Notes under the pieces: generated by a model
What the model was told of the DNA's origin: nothing
Seen by the model: only the letters and a program-made list of their open reading frames with translations
Database searches by the model: none
DNA from: an uncultured Colwellia sp.
Lineage (GTDB): Bacteria; Pseudomonadota; Gammaproteobacteria; Enterobacterales; Alteromonadaceae
NCBI GenBank assembly: GCA_913062815.1
Contig: CAJXWZ010000016.1
Span: 53,373 to 117,372 of the forward strand
Direction: 5' to 3'
DNA: 64,000 nucleotides
Shown: one piece after another, positions 26,902 to 36,532 of the stretch
Position numbering within the stretch: position 1 is the first letter of the stretch
How the letters are laid out: each line of letters opens with the position of its first letter
Made by a program: the position numbers and the translations under genes

Positions 26902-28845
26902 TTACTTTATCCCTGCTAAAAACTCAGCAGCGCGTGCTAAATCACGACTGCGTTTCATTTCAGGTAAGCTCTTCAAAAACGTTTGTCCGTATGGACGGTT
27001 CACTAAACGATTATCACAAATCACCATCACCCCCCGATCGCTGACATCTCGAATTAATCGACCCACGCCTTGTTTAAGGGCAATGACTGCTTGGGGCAAT
27101 TGTATTTGTGCGAAAGCATCGCCGCCTTGCCGTCTGACATCTTCACATCTCGCTTGTAATAAAGGATCATCAGGGGATGCAAAAGGGAGCTTATCAATAA
27201 TAACACACGTTAGTTTGTCTCCCCTTACATCGATACCTTCCCAAAAACTAGCCGTGGCCAGTAAAACAGCACTATCGGTTTCAACAAATTTATCGAGTAA
27301 CACTCGCTTTGCCATTTGCCCCTGCACTAATAAAGGGTTATCGATAGCATTTGATAAAATTTCCGCGACTTGATGCATCACTCTATAACTAGTAAAAAGC
27401 ATAAAACAGGCACCTTGACTAGCTTGAATTAATGGCTGAGCTAGTTGTGCTAAATGCTCTGCTCTGTTTTTATCATTCGCTTCAGGCAAATATCGAGGTA
27501 CAATTAATTGTGATTGTTGTTGATAATCAAAAGGGCTTTCCAGCAACAATTGCTTAGCGCCTAATAAACCCAAATGTTGCGCAAAATGTTCAAACTTATT
27601 ATCCACCGCCAAGGTTGCCGAAGTAAAAATCCAGCCAGCACCTGACTCTTTTACATAAGCACTAAATTTATCGGCGACACTGAGTGGCGTTAAATGTAGC
27701 ACCACATGCCGTGGTGTGGTTTCATACCAAAAACTCATACCTGTTACATCAACATTGGCCATAACGTCGTATTGCGCCAACATATTTACCGCTCTATCAA
27801 AGCAATTATCAATGGCTTCATTACGTGAAACACATAATTTAATTACTTGATATAAAAAGTCTAAATCAATTTTTAATCGTTGAAATTTTTGCAAAAATTG
27901 TGGCTGATTATATTTTTCTCGCCAATTACCACGCTCAGGATCGTAATTAAAAAGCAAGCGGAACTCTTGACAGGTTTTCTGTAATTTTTCTGCTGCTAAG
28001 CCTAGTTGCTTAACGTCAGTAAGTTTACTGCGAAAAATTTGCAAAACATCGGCGCATAAATCAACAAGCTGTCGAGTAGAAAATGCTTCGCCAAAATAGT
28101 CACTGGCTATATCGCCAATTTGATGCGCTTCATCGAAAACCATGACCTGAGCTTTAGGAATCAATTCACCAAAACCGGTATCTTTTAACGCCATATCCGC
28201 AAAAAACAAATGGTGATTGACAACAATTAAGTCGGCATCAATTGCTTTTTGTCTCGCTCTGACCAAATAGCACGTTTCATAGTCAGGGCAATCTTTCGCT
28301 AAACAATTATCGAGCGTACTGGTAATAAAAGGAAAGACACCTGAGTCTTCAGTTACATTGACTAGCTCACCAATGTCACCACTTTGCGTGCTATTTGCCC
28401 AAGCTTTTACTTTCACTAAATCAGTTAGGGTATCAGCGTCTAATTGACCCCGAGTTTCTTGATATTGTGCTAAGCGGTATCGACACAAATAATTTGCCCG
28501 CCCTTTTAGTAAAGCTACTTGGACATTGCTTGCTAAAGCTTTTCTTACTAAAGGTATATCTTTATGAAAAAGTTGCTCTTGCAAGTTTTTAGTACCGGTG
28601 GATATGATAATTTTAGTGTTTAGTTCATCGCCACTAGAAGCAGAGTTAACACTAAGAAAAGCGGGAATTAAATAAGCAAAGGTTTTACCCGTACCTGTGC
28701 CTGCTTCAACAATAAGAGAAGACTGTTTTTCAATAGCATTAGCCACTTCAAGGGCCATATCAGTTTGCGCTTGACGTGGAGAAAAACCATCAATAGCTTT
28801 AGCTAAAGCGCCAGTTGTTGAAAATGCATGAGCAACAGTAGTCAT
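26902..28845 (-). CDS. yoaA: DinG/XPD-family ATP-dependent DNA helicase YoaA
   Basis: Superfamily 2 iron-sulfur helicase that unwinds DNA 5'-3'; in E. coli YoaA acts with the HolC clamp-loader subunit in replication repair. Motifs: Walker A AGTGTGKT at residues 48-55, DEAH box (VFDEAHQIGD), motif V/VI region ATASFWEGIDVRGDKL and QGVGRLIRD. Candidate cluster cysteines are in YLCRYRL and CLAKDCPDYETC. The 647 residues match YoaA (636) rather than DinG (about 716). Followed by tsaB. Confidence 0.93.
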   Translation of the reverse strand: MTTVAHAFSTTGALAKAIDGFSPRQAQTDMALEVANAIEKQSSLIVEAGTGTGKTFAYLIPAFLSVNSASSGDELNTKIIISTGTKNLQEQLFHKDIPLVRKALASNVQVALLKGRANYLCRYRLAQYQETRGQLDADTLTDLVKVKAWANSTQSGDIGELVNVTEDSGVFPFITSTLDNCLAKDCPDYETCYLVRARQKAIDADLIVVNHHLFFADMALKDTGFGELIPKAQVMVFDEAHQIGDIASDYFGEAFSTRQLVDLCADVLQIFRSKLTDVKQLGLAAEKLQKTCQEFRLLFNYDPERGNWREKYNQPQFLQKFQRLKIDLDFLYQVIKLCVSRNEAIDNCFDRAVNMLAQYDVMANVDVTGMSFWYETTPRHVVLHLTPLSVADKFSAYVKESGAGWIFTSATLAVDNKFEHFAQHLGLLGAKQLLLESPFDYQQQSQLIVPRYLPEANDKNRAEHLAQLAQPLIQASQGACFMLFTSYRVMHQVAEILSNAIDNPLLVQGQMAKRVLLDKFVETDSAVLLATASFWEGIDVRGDKLTCVIIDKLPFASPDDPLLQARCEDVRRQGGDAFAQIQLPQAVIALKQGVGRLIRDVSDRGVMVICDNRLVNRPYGQTFLKSLPEMKRSRDLARAAEFLAGIK

Positions 28846-28903
28846 TACGTGGTGTTTTATAGCGTGGCATAATTAGAGGAACTGAGATTATACTGTTTTA
28901 GCA

Positions 28904-29236
28904 TTAAACATAAAGATCTAAATGCTTAATTGCACATTCTGACTTTTTTAGTTTTTCATCAGCATTCTCGGTATGGGATTTAGTTGTAGATATGACTTTG
29001 TCCGGCGTAAGAGCACTACTTGCTTGGTGTTTTTCCTGTTCGCTATTATTTTGCTTATCTTGCTCTGTAGCAGAGCTATCCTCATCAAAATAATAATCAT
29101 GATTTTCAAGATGATCTAAATCTTCTTTTAATTTTCCTGAACCAGCTTCTTTCAATAAGGCTTTAACCTTCAAGCTAGTAGGCTTAATCGGCGTAGATAC
29201 AACGCGCGCTAATTGAGTCGTAAAAATATCCATCAT
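28904..29236 (-). CDS. Small acidic/disordered protein of unknown function
   Basis: A 110-residue protein I do not recognise. An N-terminal section MMDIFTTQLARVVSTPIKP is followed by a charged helix and an Asp/Glu/Gln-rich disordered stretch (DSSATEQDKQNNSEQEK). No signal peptide, membrane helix or cysteine cluster. GAGG lies just before the start, and the second Met (29233) has the better spacing. It is the first gene of the minus-strand run yoaA-tsaB, 58 bases before yoaA. Composition resembles the small protein at 25646, but no alignment is evident. Confidence 0.55.
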   Translation of the reverse strand: MMDIFTTQLARVVSTPIKPTSLKVKALLKEAGSGKLKEDLDHLENHDYYFDEDSSATEQDKQNNSEQEKHQASSALTPDKVISTTKSHTENADEKLKKSECAIKHLDLYV

Positions 29237-29423
29237 ACCTCAACTTTGGTACTATTTATTTAAGAAAAGCCTAAGTCACTCATTGCTATAACTATTTATC
29301 GTCAAAATTTCGGAAAACTTTAATTCTTATATTATAATGATAGTTAGAGTAATAACCCTAGGTTTGCTCTATATAACAAATAGACATAAAAAACGGCTAT
29401 TTATTCCTTGAAGCAGAATTAGT

Positions 29424-29452
29424 TTCGCAGTAGTCTAACTTCATAGTGTAAT
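29424..29452 (+). promoter_or_regulatory. Candidate promoter of the histidine operon
   Basis: TTCGCA (29424-29429) and TGTAAT (29447-29452) are 17 bases apart and match the -35 and -10 consensus at 4/6 and 5/6. A start near 29459 would give a leader of about 39 bases before hisL. A TATAAT at 29333-29338 further upstream is an alternative. The region 29237-29423 shows no other feature. Confidence 0.4.
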
Positions 29453-29497
29453 TTTACTTTAACTACACCTTAGTTTGGCAAATAAGAGCAACATATT

Positions 29498-29545
29498 ATG
29501 AATTTCAACCTGAACAACCGACATCATCATCACCATTTGAATTAG
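29498..29545 (+). CDS. hisL: Histidine operon leader peptide
   Basis: A 15-codon ORF (MNFNLNNRHHHHHLN) with five consecutive histidine codons. Ribosome stalling at the His run when charged tRNA-His is scarce is the established sensing step of his attenuation. It precedes an attenuator hairpin and hisG by 220 bases. Confidence 0.93.
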   Translation: MNFNLNNRHHHHHLN

Positions 29546-29584
29546 CCCGTTCAGGTTCAGCTATAGTGAACTACGATGGGCTAA
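29542..29584 (+). promoter_or_regulatory. his leader RNA hairpin (pause/alternative structure)
   Basis: ttagccc (29542-29548) pairs with gggctaa (29578-29584), and inside it gttca (29549-29553) pairs with tgaac (29567-29571). It starts within the hisL stop codon, so a ribosome stalled or terminating there would control its folding, as expected for the mutually exclusive structures of his attenuators. Confidence 0.6.
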
Positions 29585-29634
29585 GGCCTTTTCGTGGAAA
29601 TGTAGCTAAAGATAAACTAAGCAAACACATTTTA

Positions 29635-29671
29635 AACCCCCGAAAGAGCCATAAATCTTTCGGGGGTTTTT
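29635..29671 (+). terminator. his attenuator terminator
   Basis: aacccccgaaaga (29635-29647) and tctttcgggggtt (29656-29668) form a perfect 13-bp GC-rich stem with an 8-base loop followed by a T run. It lies 94 bases upstream of the hisG start. Confidence 0.92.
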
Positions 29672-29764
29672 CGCATTTTAGCGAGATGAAAATTGTATAT
29701 ACATGCTGATGCACTCGAAAACACACAATTTTTGAATAGAATTAACATTTAATAGGACAGTAAA

Positions 29765-30667
29765 ATGACAACATCAGAGCCACGTTTGCGAATAGCGATG
29801 CAAAAATCAGGACGCCTTAGTGAGGACACTCAAAAGTTACTCAAGGGTTGTGGGCTAAAACTTAATGTTAGCGACCGCCGCTTATTGGCTCATGTGAAAA
29901 ATATGCCCATTGATATTATGAGAGTACGCAGTAGCGATATACCTGGCCTAGTAATGGACGGTGTTTGTGATCTAGGTATTGTTGGTGACAACACCCTTGA
30001 AGAAGAAGAATTATCACGTGCTCTTATTGGCAGCAACAACAGTTACATTAAAACTACGCCATTAAATTTTGGTGACTGTCGTTTTTCAATCGCCATGCCT
30101 GAAGAGTTTGAATACACAGGTTTACAGTGTTTAGATGGTTTACGTTTTGCGACAACCTACCCACAATTATTGAATCGTTTTGCTAAAGAAAACGGCATTA
30201 ATGTTGAGTTTTGTTTATTAAAAGGCTCTGTTGAAGTTGCACCAAGAGTTGGATTAGCTGATGGCATTTGTGACTTAGTGTCGACCGGTGCCACCCTTGA
30301 AGCCAATGGTTTAAAAGAAGTAGCAGAAGTATTTCGCTCTAAAGCTTCGTTGATTCAACGCTCAGCAGCTTTAGGAGAGGAGAAGCAAGCAATTTTAGAT
30401 ACGTTACTTCCACGTATTAATGGTGTAATGAAAGCTAAAGAAAGTAAATATATTATGCTGCACGCACCCAAAGAGAAAATTAGTGAAGTAAGCGCTTTAA
30501 TGCCAGGCAAAGAAACCCCTACAGTATTACCTCTTGCTGGTCGCGAGGACTTAGTAGCTGTTCATGTTGTGGCGACCGAAACCTTCTTTTGGGAAACCAT
30601 GGAAGAATTAAAATCGCTAGGGTGTAATTCAATACTTGTGATGCCAATTGAGAAGATGATGGGCTAA
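29765..30667 (+). CDS. hisG: ATP phosphoribosyltransferase, long form
   Basis: First step of histidine synthesis: joins ATP and PRPP to give phosphoribosyl-ATP. The 300 residues match the long HisG form with a C-terminal ACT-like regulatory domain for histidine feedback (about residues 225-300). Visible motifs: [10 protein letters not shown] at the start, GDNTLEE, and the PRPP-binding loop region [20 protein letters not shown] precedes the ATG by about 7 bases. Expression is set by the upstream attenuator. It is unusually separated from hisD by 156 bases containing a palindromic element. Confidence 0.97.
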   Translation: MTTSEPRLRIAMQKSGRLSEDTQKLLKGCGLKLNVSDRRLLAHVKNMPIDIMRVRSSDIPGLVMDGVCDLGIVGDNTLEEEELSRALIGSNNSYIKTTPLNFGDCRFSIAMPEEFEYTGLQCLDGLRFATTYPQLLNRFAKENGINVEFCLLKGSVEVAPRVGLADGICDLVSTGATLEANGLKEVAEVFRSKASLIQRSAALGEEKQAILDTLLPRINGVMKAKESKYIMLHAPKEKISEVSALMPGKETPTVLPLAGREDLVAVHVVATETFFWETMEELKSLGCNSILVMPIEKMMG

Positions 30668-30788
30668 TCTGCGTCATTATTGAAGTATCAGCGACATTGT
30701 CTGCGTTGCTCGTCACCATCACTTAGTACACTAAGCTCAGGCGACTCACAACTTGATAACTTTGCTGACACTTCAATTATTTAGCAGA
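30668..30788. repeat. Palindromic element in the hisG-hisD gap
   Basis: Terminal 25-base arms (30668-30692 and 30764-30788) are complementary at 20 of 25 positions (core attgaagt, ends tctgc). A second, inner pairing gttgctcgtcac / gcgactcacaac surrounds a central cttag-taca-ctaag hairpin at 30722-30735. The whole 121-base unit can fold as one long hairpin. It starts immediately after the hisG stop. This looks like an interspersed palindromic or MITE-type element, though its copy number elsewhere cannot be judged. Confidence 0.6.
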
Positions 30789-30823
30789 TCTGAGAATTTA
30801 ATATAGTAAGACTTGGAAAAAAA

Positions 30824-32140
30824 ATGAATACTCAAATGATCAAGTGGCAGGAAATATCCGCACAACAAAAAGTTGATGCACTTGCACGACCAGCCATCGC
30901 CGATAATGCGCTACTTTCGACACAAGTGGCTAACATTTTGTCGCAAGTACAAAAGCAAGGGGATAAAGCGCTTTATGCACTAACGGAGCAATTTGATGGT
31001 ATTGCGTTATCTCGCTTATCAGTAACTGCCGAGCAAGTAGCACTAGCCAAATTGGCGCTGTCAGATAAACGTTTAAAAGCGATTAATACTGCCTATGCGC
31101 AAATAAAGCGCTTTCATAGTGCTCAAAAAGCCCAAGACGTTTTTGTTGAAACTTGCCCGGGTGTTCGTTGTACCTTAAAAACAGAAGCCATTGAGAGTGT
31201 TGGTTTATATATCCCCGCGGGATCTGCGCCGCTACCCTCAACAGTATTAATGTTGGGCGTACCTGCTCAGCTTGCCGGTTGCCAACGTACCGTACTGGTT
31301 TGTCCGCCCGATAAAGATGGCAAACTAGCCAATGAAATATTAGTGGCCGCTGATCTTTGTCAAATCACTGAAATTTATACCATAGGTGGTGCCCAAGCCA
31401 TTGCAGCACTTGCCTATGGTACCGAAAGCATTCCGGCCGTAAACAAAGTATTTGGCCCAGGTAATCGCTACGTTACAGAAGCGAAAAAACAACTTTCTCA
31501 ACAAGTTGCGGGCTTTGCTATTGATATGCCTGCTGGCCCATCAGAAGTACTTGTTATTGCAGATGAAAAGGCTAATGCCGCCTTCATCGCTGCTGATTTA
31601 TTATCACAGGCTGAGCATGGCAGTGATAGCCAAGTTATTTTATTAACAGATAGTGAATCATTAATTGCCAAGGTTGCCGATGAACTTAAAACACAGGTTG
31701 CGGTTTTATCAAGGCGAACTATTGCTGAGCAAGCGTTAAAACAATCTCGTTTGATTCTAACTAAAGATATGACGCAAGCAGTTGAAATATCTAATCTTTA
31801 TGGTCCTGAGCATTTGATTATTCAAACCCTAGAGCCCCAATCATTATTAAAAGTATTACGCAATGCCGGCTCTATTTTTGTTGGTGCTTACACGCCAGAA
31901 TCAGCGGGCGATTATGCTAGTGGCACTAATCATGTATTACCGACTTACGGTTACTCAAAGGTTATTTCAAGTTTATCGTTAGCTGATTTTTCACGTCGTT
32001 ATACCGTACAAGAAATCACTAAGGAAGGCCTGAGCAATTTAGCTGAATGCATAATCGAATTAACCGATGCAGAAGGACTAGATGCACACCAAAGAGCCGT
32101 AACTATTCGTTTGGAAGACGAATGTATGGATGGTAACTAA
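30824..32140 (+). CDS. hisD: Histidinol dehydrogenase
   Basis: Zinc enzyme making the last two oxidations, L-histidinol to L-histidine, with NAD. Motifs: YIPAGSAPLPSTVLM, FGPGNRYVTEAKKQL, DMPAGPSEVLVIAD, the QAEHGSDSQ segment and the GPEHL motif carrying catalytic or metal residues. Length 438 is typical (E. coli 434). The stop overlaps the hisC start by one base, indicating translational coupling. Confidence 0.97.
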   Translation: MNTQMIKWQEISAQQKVDALARPAIADNALLSTQVANILSQVQKQGDKALYALTEQFDGIALSRLSVTAEQVALAKLALSDKRLKAINTAYAQIKRFHSAQKAQDVFVETCPGVRCTLKTEAIESVGLYIPAGSAPLPSTVLMLGVPAQLAGCQRTVLVCPPDKDGKLANEILVAADLCQITEIYTIGGAQAIAALAYGTESIPAVNKVFGPGNRYVTEAKKQLSQQVAGFAIDMPAGPSEVLVIADEKANAAFIAADLLSQAEHGSDSQVILLTDSESLIAKVADELKTQVAVLSRRTIAEQALKQSRLILTKDMTQAVEISNLYGPEHLIIQTLEPQSLLKVLRNAGSIFVGAYTPESAGDYASGTNHVLPTYGYSKVISSLSLADFSRRYTVQEITKEGLSNLAECIIELTDAEGLDAHQRAVTIRLEDECMDGN

Positions 32141-33219
32141 TGTCCAACTTAATTAACAAACTTGCTCGCGAAGAGTTAATTGATATGGTGCCGTATCAAT
32201 CCGCGCGCCGATTATTTGCCAGTGGGAATACTGAACAGGCCAATAGTAAAATTTGGCTTAATGCCAATGAAGCCCCCGGCACTGGTCATTATCAAATCAG
32301 TAGTGAAAATATCAATCGCTACCCTGATTTCCAACCAGATAATTTACTCAATGCCTACAGCGATTACTCAGGTCTTAAGCGCTCACAAATATTGGCTACC
32401 CGCGGTGCTGATGAAGGCATAGAATTAATAATTCGTAGTTTCTGTAGAGCTTATCAAGACAGTATTCTCATCTGTCCGCCCACGTATGGCATGTATGCTA
32501 TCAGCGCACAAAACCACGGTGCTGATATTGTTAAAGTTCCACTTCAAAACAACATTCTTGATCTTGATGGTTTAAGCCAGCAGGTAGGTAAAGTAAAAGT
32601 TGTTTTCCTTTGCTCTCCTGGTAATCCAACAGGCAATTTATTACCTAAAGCACAGCTGATTCAAGCGATTGAGTTGTTTAAAGATAACGCTATTGTTGTG
32701 GTCGACGAAGCCTATATTGAGTTTTCTCCTGCGCAAACTAGTACTGACTTATTGACAGAGTTCGACAATGTTATTGTACTAAGAACCTTGTCAAAAGCAT
32801 TTGCACTTGCAGGATTAAGGTGCGGTTTTACCCTAGCGAGTGAAGAAATAATCACCTTATTGAGCAAAGTGATTGCCCCATACCCTATTTCAGCGCCTGT
32901 GGCAGAAATAGCGAGTACGGCGTTAACTTCACAATTATCGAAAATGACCCAATGCGTGCAAACCTGCAATGAAGTTAAAACTGAATTAGTCACTTGGCTA
33001 AGCACGCAAAATTGGTGTAGAGAAGTATTTGCAAGTAACGCCAACTTTGTACTATTTCGTTGTGTAAACAATAATGAAAAAACACGTATCTTTGATTTAC
33101 TGGTCGCTAATAATATTTTGATTAGAGACCAGTCTACGCAAATGCAACTAGAAAACTGCCTACGAATCAGTATTGGTAGTCAACAAGAAGTAACACTATT
33201 AAAAGAAGTTTTATCATGA
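32140..33219 (+). CDS. hisC: Histidinol-phosphate aminotransferase
   Basis: PLP-dependent fold-type I aminotransferase converting imidazole acetol phosphate to histidinol phosphate. The PLP lysine is in [15 protein letters not shown]. Other motifs are NEAPG near the N terminus, [10 protein letters not shown] and VVDEAYIEF. Length 359 matches E. coli (356). Start overlaps the hisD stop by 1 base; end overlaps hisB by 4 bases (ATGA). Confidence 0.97.
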   Translation: MSNLINKLAREELIDMVPYQSARRLFASGNTEQANSKIWLNANEAPGTGHYQISSENINRYPDFQPDNLLNAYSDYSGLKRSQILATRGADEGIELIIRSFCRAYQDSILICPPTYGMYAISAQNHGADIVKVPLQNNILDLDGLSQQVGKVKVVFLCSPGNPTGNLLPKAQLIQAIELFKDNAIVVVDEAYIEFSPAQTSTDLLTEFDNVIVLRTLSKAFALAGLRCGFTLASEEIITLLSKVIAPYPISAPVAEIASTALTSQLSKMTQCVQTCNEVKTELVTWLSTQNWCREVFASNANFVLFRCVNNNEKTRIFDLLVANNILIRDQSTQMQLENCLRISIGSQQEVTLLKEVLS

Positions 33220-34301
33220 GCAACAACCAGCAAAAAATATTATTTATCGACAGAGATGGCACTTTAGTTGAAGAGCCAGCCATAGATAAGCAGCTTGATA
33301 CGCTAGAAAAACTAGTGTTTGAGCCCAATGTAATTCCTGAATTATTAAAGTTGCAAGCAAAGGGATTTAAGCTTGTTATGGTCTCCAACCAAGATGGATT
33401 AGGTACTTCAAGTTTTCCACAAGCAGATTTTGACTTAGCTCATGATAAAATGATGGCTATATTTTCATCTCAAGGGGTAGTTTTTGAAGATGTTTTGTTA
33501 TGCCCACATTTTGATGAAGATAACTGCAACTGCCGCAAACCAAAATTAGGCATGGTCAGCGAATACTTACAACAAGGCCGCGTTGATTTTACTAACTCTT
33601 ATGTTATTGGTGATAGAGAAACCGATATGGGCTTAGCCGCTAATATGGGTATCGTCGGTATAAAATACGATAGTGAAACACTAAACTGGTTGCAAGTAAG
33701 CGAACAAATTCTTTGCGCCGAAGAAAATCCGCGTACCGCAAAAGTTACTAGAACCACAAAAGAAACAGATATTACCATCGAAGTAAATTTAGATAAACGA
33801 GGTGGTAGTAGTATTGACACTGGCTTAGGTTTCTTTGATCACATGCTAGATCAAATTGCCACCCATGGAGGCTTCAATTTGCAGTGCAGTGTTAGCGGTG
33901 ACTACCATATTGATGAGCACCACAGTGTTGAAGATACCGCCTTAGCATTAGGCCAAGCCTTAAATCAAGCATTAGGCAATAAACGGGGCATCGGCAGATT
34001 TGGCTTTGTCTTACCTATGGATGAATGCAGAGCAGAATGTGCTATCGATTTATCTGGTCGCCCTTGGCTCGAATTTGACGCTAAATTTACCAGTGAAAAC
34101 GTTGGTACTATGTCGACACAAATGGTGTCACATTTTTTCAGATCACTCGCTGATGCAATGCTGATCACTTTGCACTTATCAACGAGTAAAGGCAATTGTC
34201 ATCATCAAGTAGAAAGCTTATTTAAAGTTTTTGGTCGCGCCTTAGGACAAGCGATTAAAGTTGATGGTGATGAACTACCCAGTTCGAAAGGTACACTGTA
34301 A
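33216..34301 (+). CDS. hisB: Bifunctional histidinol-phosphatase/imidazoleglycerol-phosphate dehydratase
   Basis: Two-domain enzyme. The N-terminal HAD phosphatase (residues 1-165) has the nucleophile motif FIDRDGTL and a zinc-binding cluster [14 protein letters not shown]. The C-terminal dehydratase (about 170-361) has [30 protein letters not shown] and [10 protein letters not shown] metal-binding motifs. The fusion is the gammaproteobacterial form (E. coli 355 residues). Overlaps hisC by 4 bases and hisH by 1 base. Confidence 0.97.
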   Translation: MSNNQQKILFIDRDGTLVEEPAIDKQLDTLEKLVFEPNVIPELLKLQAKGFKLVMVSNQDGLGTSSFPQADFDLAHDKMMAIFSSQGVVFEDVLLCPHFDEDNCNCRKPKLGMVSEYLQQGRVDFTNSYVIGDRETDMGLAANMGIVGIKYDSETLNWLQVSEQILCAEENPRTAKVTRTTKETDITIEVNLDKRGGSSIDTGLGFFDHMLDQIATHGGFNLQCSVSGDYHIDEHHSVEDTALALGQALNQALGNKRGIGRFGFVLPMDECRAECAIDLSGRPWLEFDAKFTSENVGTMSTQMVSHFFRSLADAMLITLHLSTSKGNCHHQVESLFKVFGRALGQAIKVDGDELPSSKGTL

Positions 34302-34957
34302 TGACCAGAGCAATGAGCACATCAGTAAACGTTATTGTTGATACTGGTTGCGCTAATTTATCTTCAGTAAAGTTTGCTATAGAGCGTCTGGGCTTTAAGG
34401 TAATCATTACCGATGATATAGAGCAAATTAAAGCTGCAGATAAAGTTATCTTTCCTGGTGTTGGCAATGCTAAGCATGCCATGGCAAACATTACAGCCAA
34501 GGGTTTAGTGTCAACATTGCAGAGTTTGACTCAACCTGTCCTAGGTTTTTGTTTAGGGATGCAGTTAATGACGCTCTCTTCAACAGAAGGCGCTAAAGAA
34601 AAAGACGTTAGCTGTTTAGGTGTGATTCCAACCACCGTTGAACCACTTAATGCCCAAAATAACCGCTTACCTCATATGGGTTGGAATACCCTCACTAAAG
34701 TCGCAGACCATCCTGTTTTAGACGGCATTAATATTAATGACTACTTCTACTTTGTTCATAGCTTTGCTGCCCCTATAAGTGAATATACGCTCGCAACATG
34801 CGAATATGGTAGTGAATTCTCCGCTATTATCGGCAAGGATAACTTTATCGGTTGCCAATTTCACCCTGAGCGTTCAGGCACATTAGGCAGTAAAATAATT
34901 GAGAATTTTTTAGCGCTCGACTTTAGTCAAGTTAAGCCGGAGTTAAACACATTATGA
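34301..34957 (+). CDS. hisH: Imidazole glycerol phosphate synthase, glutamine amidotransferase subunit
   Basis: Class I glutaminase that supplies ammonia to HisF. The nucleophile Cys lies in VLGFCLGMQLM, and the catalytic His/Glu are in GCQFHPERSG. At 218 residues it is slightly longer than usual (E. coli 196), partly from an N-terminal extension ([10 protein letters not shown]); an internal ATG at residue 5 could also be the start. Overlaps hisB by 1 base and hisA by 4 bases. Confidence 0.96.
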   Translation: MTRAMSTSVNVIVDTGCANLSSVKFAIERLGFKVIITDDIEQIKAADKVIFPGVGNAKHAMANITAKGLVSTLQSLTQPVLGFCLGMQLMTLSSTEGAKEKDVSCLGVIPTTVEPLNAQNNRLPHMGWNTLTKVADHPVLDGININDYFYFVHSFAAPISEYTLATCEYGSEFSAIIGKDNFIGCQFHPERSGTLGSKIIENFLALDFSQVKPELNTL

Positions 34958-35691
34958 TGATACCAGCGATAGATTTAATTGGCGGTGAAGTTGTGCGTCT
35001 ATACCAAGGCGATTACAACCAAAAGACCAATTACCAATATACCGTACAAGAACGGCAACAAGCCTATGCTGCCTCAGGTGCAAAGGTAATGCATTTTGTT
35101 GATCTAGACGGTGCAAAAGATAGCACCAAAAGACAACTTTCTACCCTGAAAAACGTAGTTAATCACGACACTATGATCACTCAAGTTGGTGGTGGTATTC
35201 GATGTGAGGGCGATGTTAAGCAGTTGCTTGAATTAGGCGCAACCCGTGTCGTTATAGGTTCACTCGCCATTAAACAACCTGAATTGGTACTTGAGTGGCT
35301 AAAAATTTATGGCGGTGAAAAAATTGTTTTAGCCCTTGATATTAAAATCGATGAACATGGTAATAAAACCTTACCTACCCACGGTTGGATTGAAGATAGC
35401 GGGGTCAACCTAGAAGACTTACTCGATGCCTATATTACTGCTGGCATTAAACATATTTTATGCACCGATATATCAAAAGATGGCACATTAACTGGGTCTA
35501 ACGTCGCTCTTTATACTGAACTCTGTTGTAAATATCCTAGTATTCAATGGCAAGCGTCTGGTGGCATTGGCTGTTTAGACGATATTAAAGCATTAATAGA
35601 TTCCGGTGTTAGCGGTGTGATCTTAGGTCGTTCACTCTTAGAAGGTAAATTCACCCTAGAGGAGGCAATAGCATGTTGGCCAAGCCGTTAG
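34954..35691 (+). CDS. hisA: ProFAR isomerase
   Basis: TIM-barrel isomerase acting on phosphoribosylformimino-AICAR phosphate. Catalytic aspartates are visible in MMIPAIDLIGGEVVRL (N-terminal) and CTDISKDGTLTG; phosphate loops are QVGGGIR and ASGGIG. Length 245 equals E. coli HisA. The end overlaps a small out-of-frame ORF at 35673 that resembles the start of hisF. Confidence 0.97.
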   Translation: MMIPAIDLIGGEVVRLYQGDYNQKTNYQYTVQERQQAYAASGAKVMHFVDLDGAKDSTKRQLSTLKNVVNHDTMITQVGGGIRCEGDVKQLLELGATRVVIGSLAIKQPELVLEWLKIYGGEKIVLALDIKIDEHGNKTLPTHGWIEDSGVNLEDLLDAYITAGIKHILCTDISKDGTLTGSNVALYTELCCKYPSIQWQASGGIGCLDDIKALIDSGVSGVILGRSLLEGKFTLEEAIACWPSR

Positions 35692-35762
35692 TATTAGTTC
35701 CTTGTTCAGAGCGTGATGAGAAGGTAATTGTTCTCGAAATAATGGAGATTTTCCCATGTTAG
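35673..35762 (+). pseudogene. Short ORF resembling a partial copy of the hisF start
   Basis: A 29-codon ORF starts inside the end of hisA (16 bases after a GGAGG) and ends seven bases into hisF. Its N terminus [18 protein letters not shown] resembles His[18 protein letters not shown]. At DNA level both have catgtt-gcc, then ccttgtt, then gcgtgatg. It is either a decayed partial duplication of the hisF 5' end or a chance coupling ORF. No function is assigned. Confidence 0.4.
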
Positions 35763-36532
35763 CCCGCAGAATAATACCTTGTTTAGACGTGCGTGATGGC
35801 AAAGTCGTTAAAGGTGTACAATTTAGAAACCATGAAATTATCGGCGATATAGTCCCACTAGCGCAGAAATATGCTGAAGCGGGCGCTGATGAGCTAGTCT
35901 TTTATGATATCACTGCCAGCGCTGATGGTCGTGTGGTTGATAAAAGCTGGGTTAGCAGAATAGCAGAAGTTATTGATATCCCGTTTTGTGTTGCTGGCGG
36001 TATTAAAAGTGAAAACGATGCCAAAGACATACTGATGATGGGCGCAGACAAAATATCGATAAACTCCCCTGCACTTCGCGAACCTCAACTTATTTCAAGG
36101 CTTGCAGATTATTTTGGTCAACAATGCGTCGTAGTAGGCATTGATAGTTTTTACGATAAAGACACAGGCAAGTATCAAGTATATCAATTTACTGGTGATG
36201 AAAGTCGTACGCAAAAAACTAGCTGGACAACCTTTGACTGGATAGAAGAAGTCGTCAGCCTTGGCGCCGGTGAAATTGTCTTAAATTGTATGAATCAAGA
36301 TGGTGTGCGACAAGGTTACGACATTGAACAATTGAAACAAGCACGTGCAGTGTGTAGCGTACCATTAATCGCTTCTGGCGGCGCTGGTGAAATGTCACAT
36401 TTTAGCGACGTTTATCAACAAGCAGATGTAGACGGCGCATTAGCCGCCTCTGTTTTCCATAAAGGCATAATCAATATCTGTGAATTAAAGAAAAATCTTA
36501 GCAGCAACAACATTGAGGTAAGACCATGCTAG
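35756..36532 (+). CDS. hisF: Imidazole glycerol phosphate synthase, cyclase subunit
   Basis: TIM-barrel partner of HisH that forms IGP and AICAR from PRFAR and ammonia. Catalytic Asp in [15 protein letters not shown] (Asp11) and in [13 protein letters not shown]; phosphate sites GGI and ASGGAG. Length 258 is the same as E. coli. It is the only his gene here besides hisG and hisD with a real gap before it (64 bases), which is filled by the short ORF at 35673. It overlaps hisI by 7 bases. Confidence 0.97.
   Translation: MLARRIIPCLDVRDGKVVKGVQFRNHEIIGDIVPLAQKYAEAGADELVFYDITASADGRVVDKSWVSRIAEVIDIPFCVAGGIKSENDAKDILMMGADKISINSPALREPQLISRLADYFGQQCVVVGIDSFYDKDTGKYQVYQFTGDESRTQKTSWTTFDWIEEVVSLGAGEIVLNCMNQDGVRQGYDIEQLKQARAVCSVPLIASGGAGEMSHFSDVYQQADVDGALAASVFHKGIINICELKKNLSSNNIEVRPC

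Noticed and set aside
30519..30722. Minus-strand 67-codon frame over the end of hisG and the palindromic element
   Set aside because: No start signal and composition unlike a protein; the region is explained by hisG and the inverted repeat.
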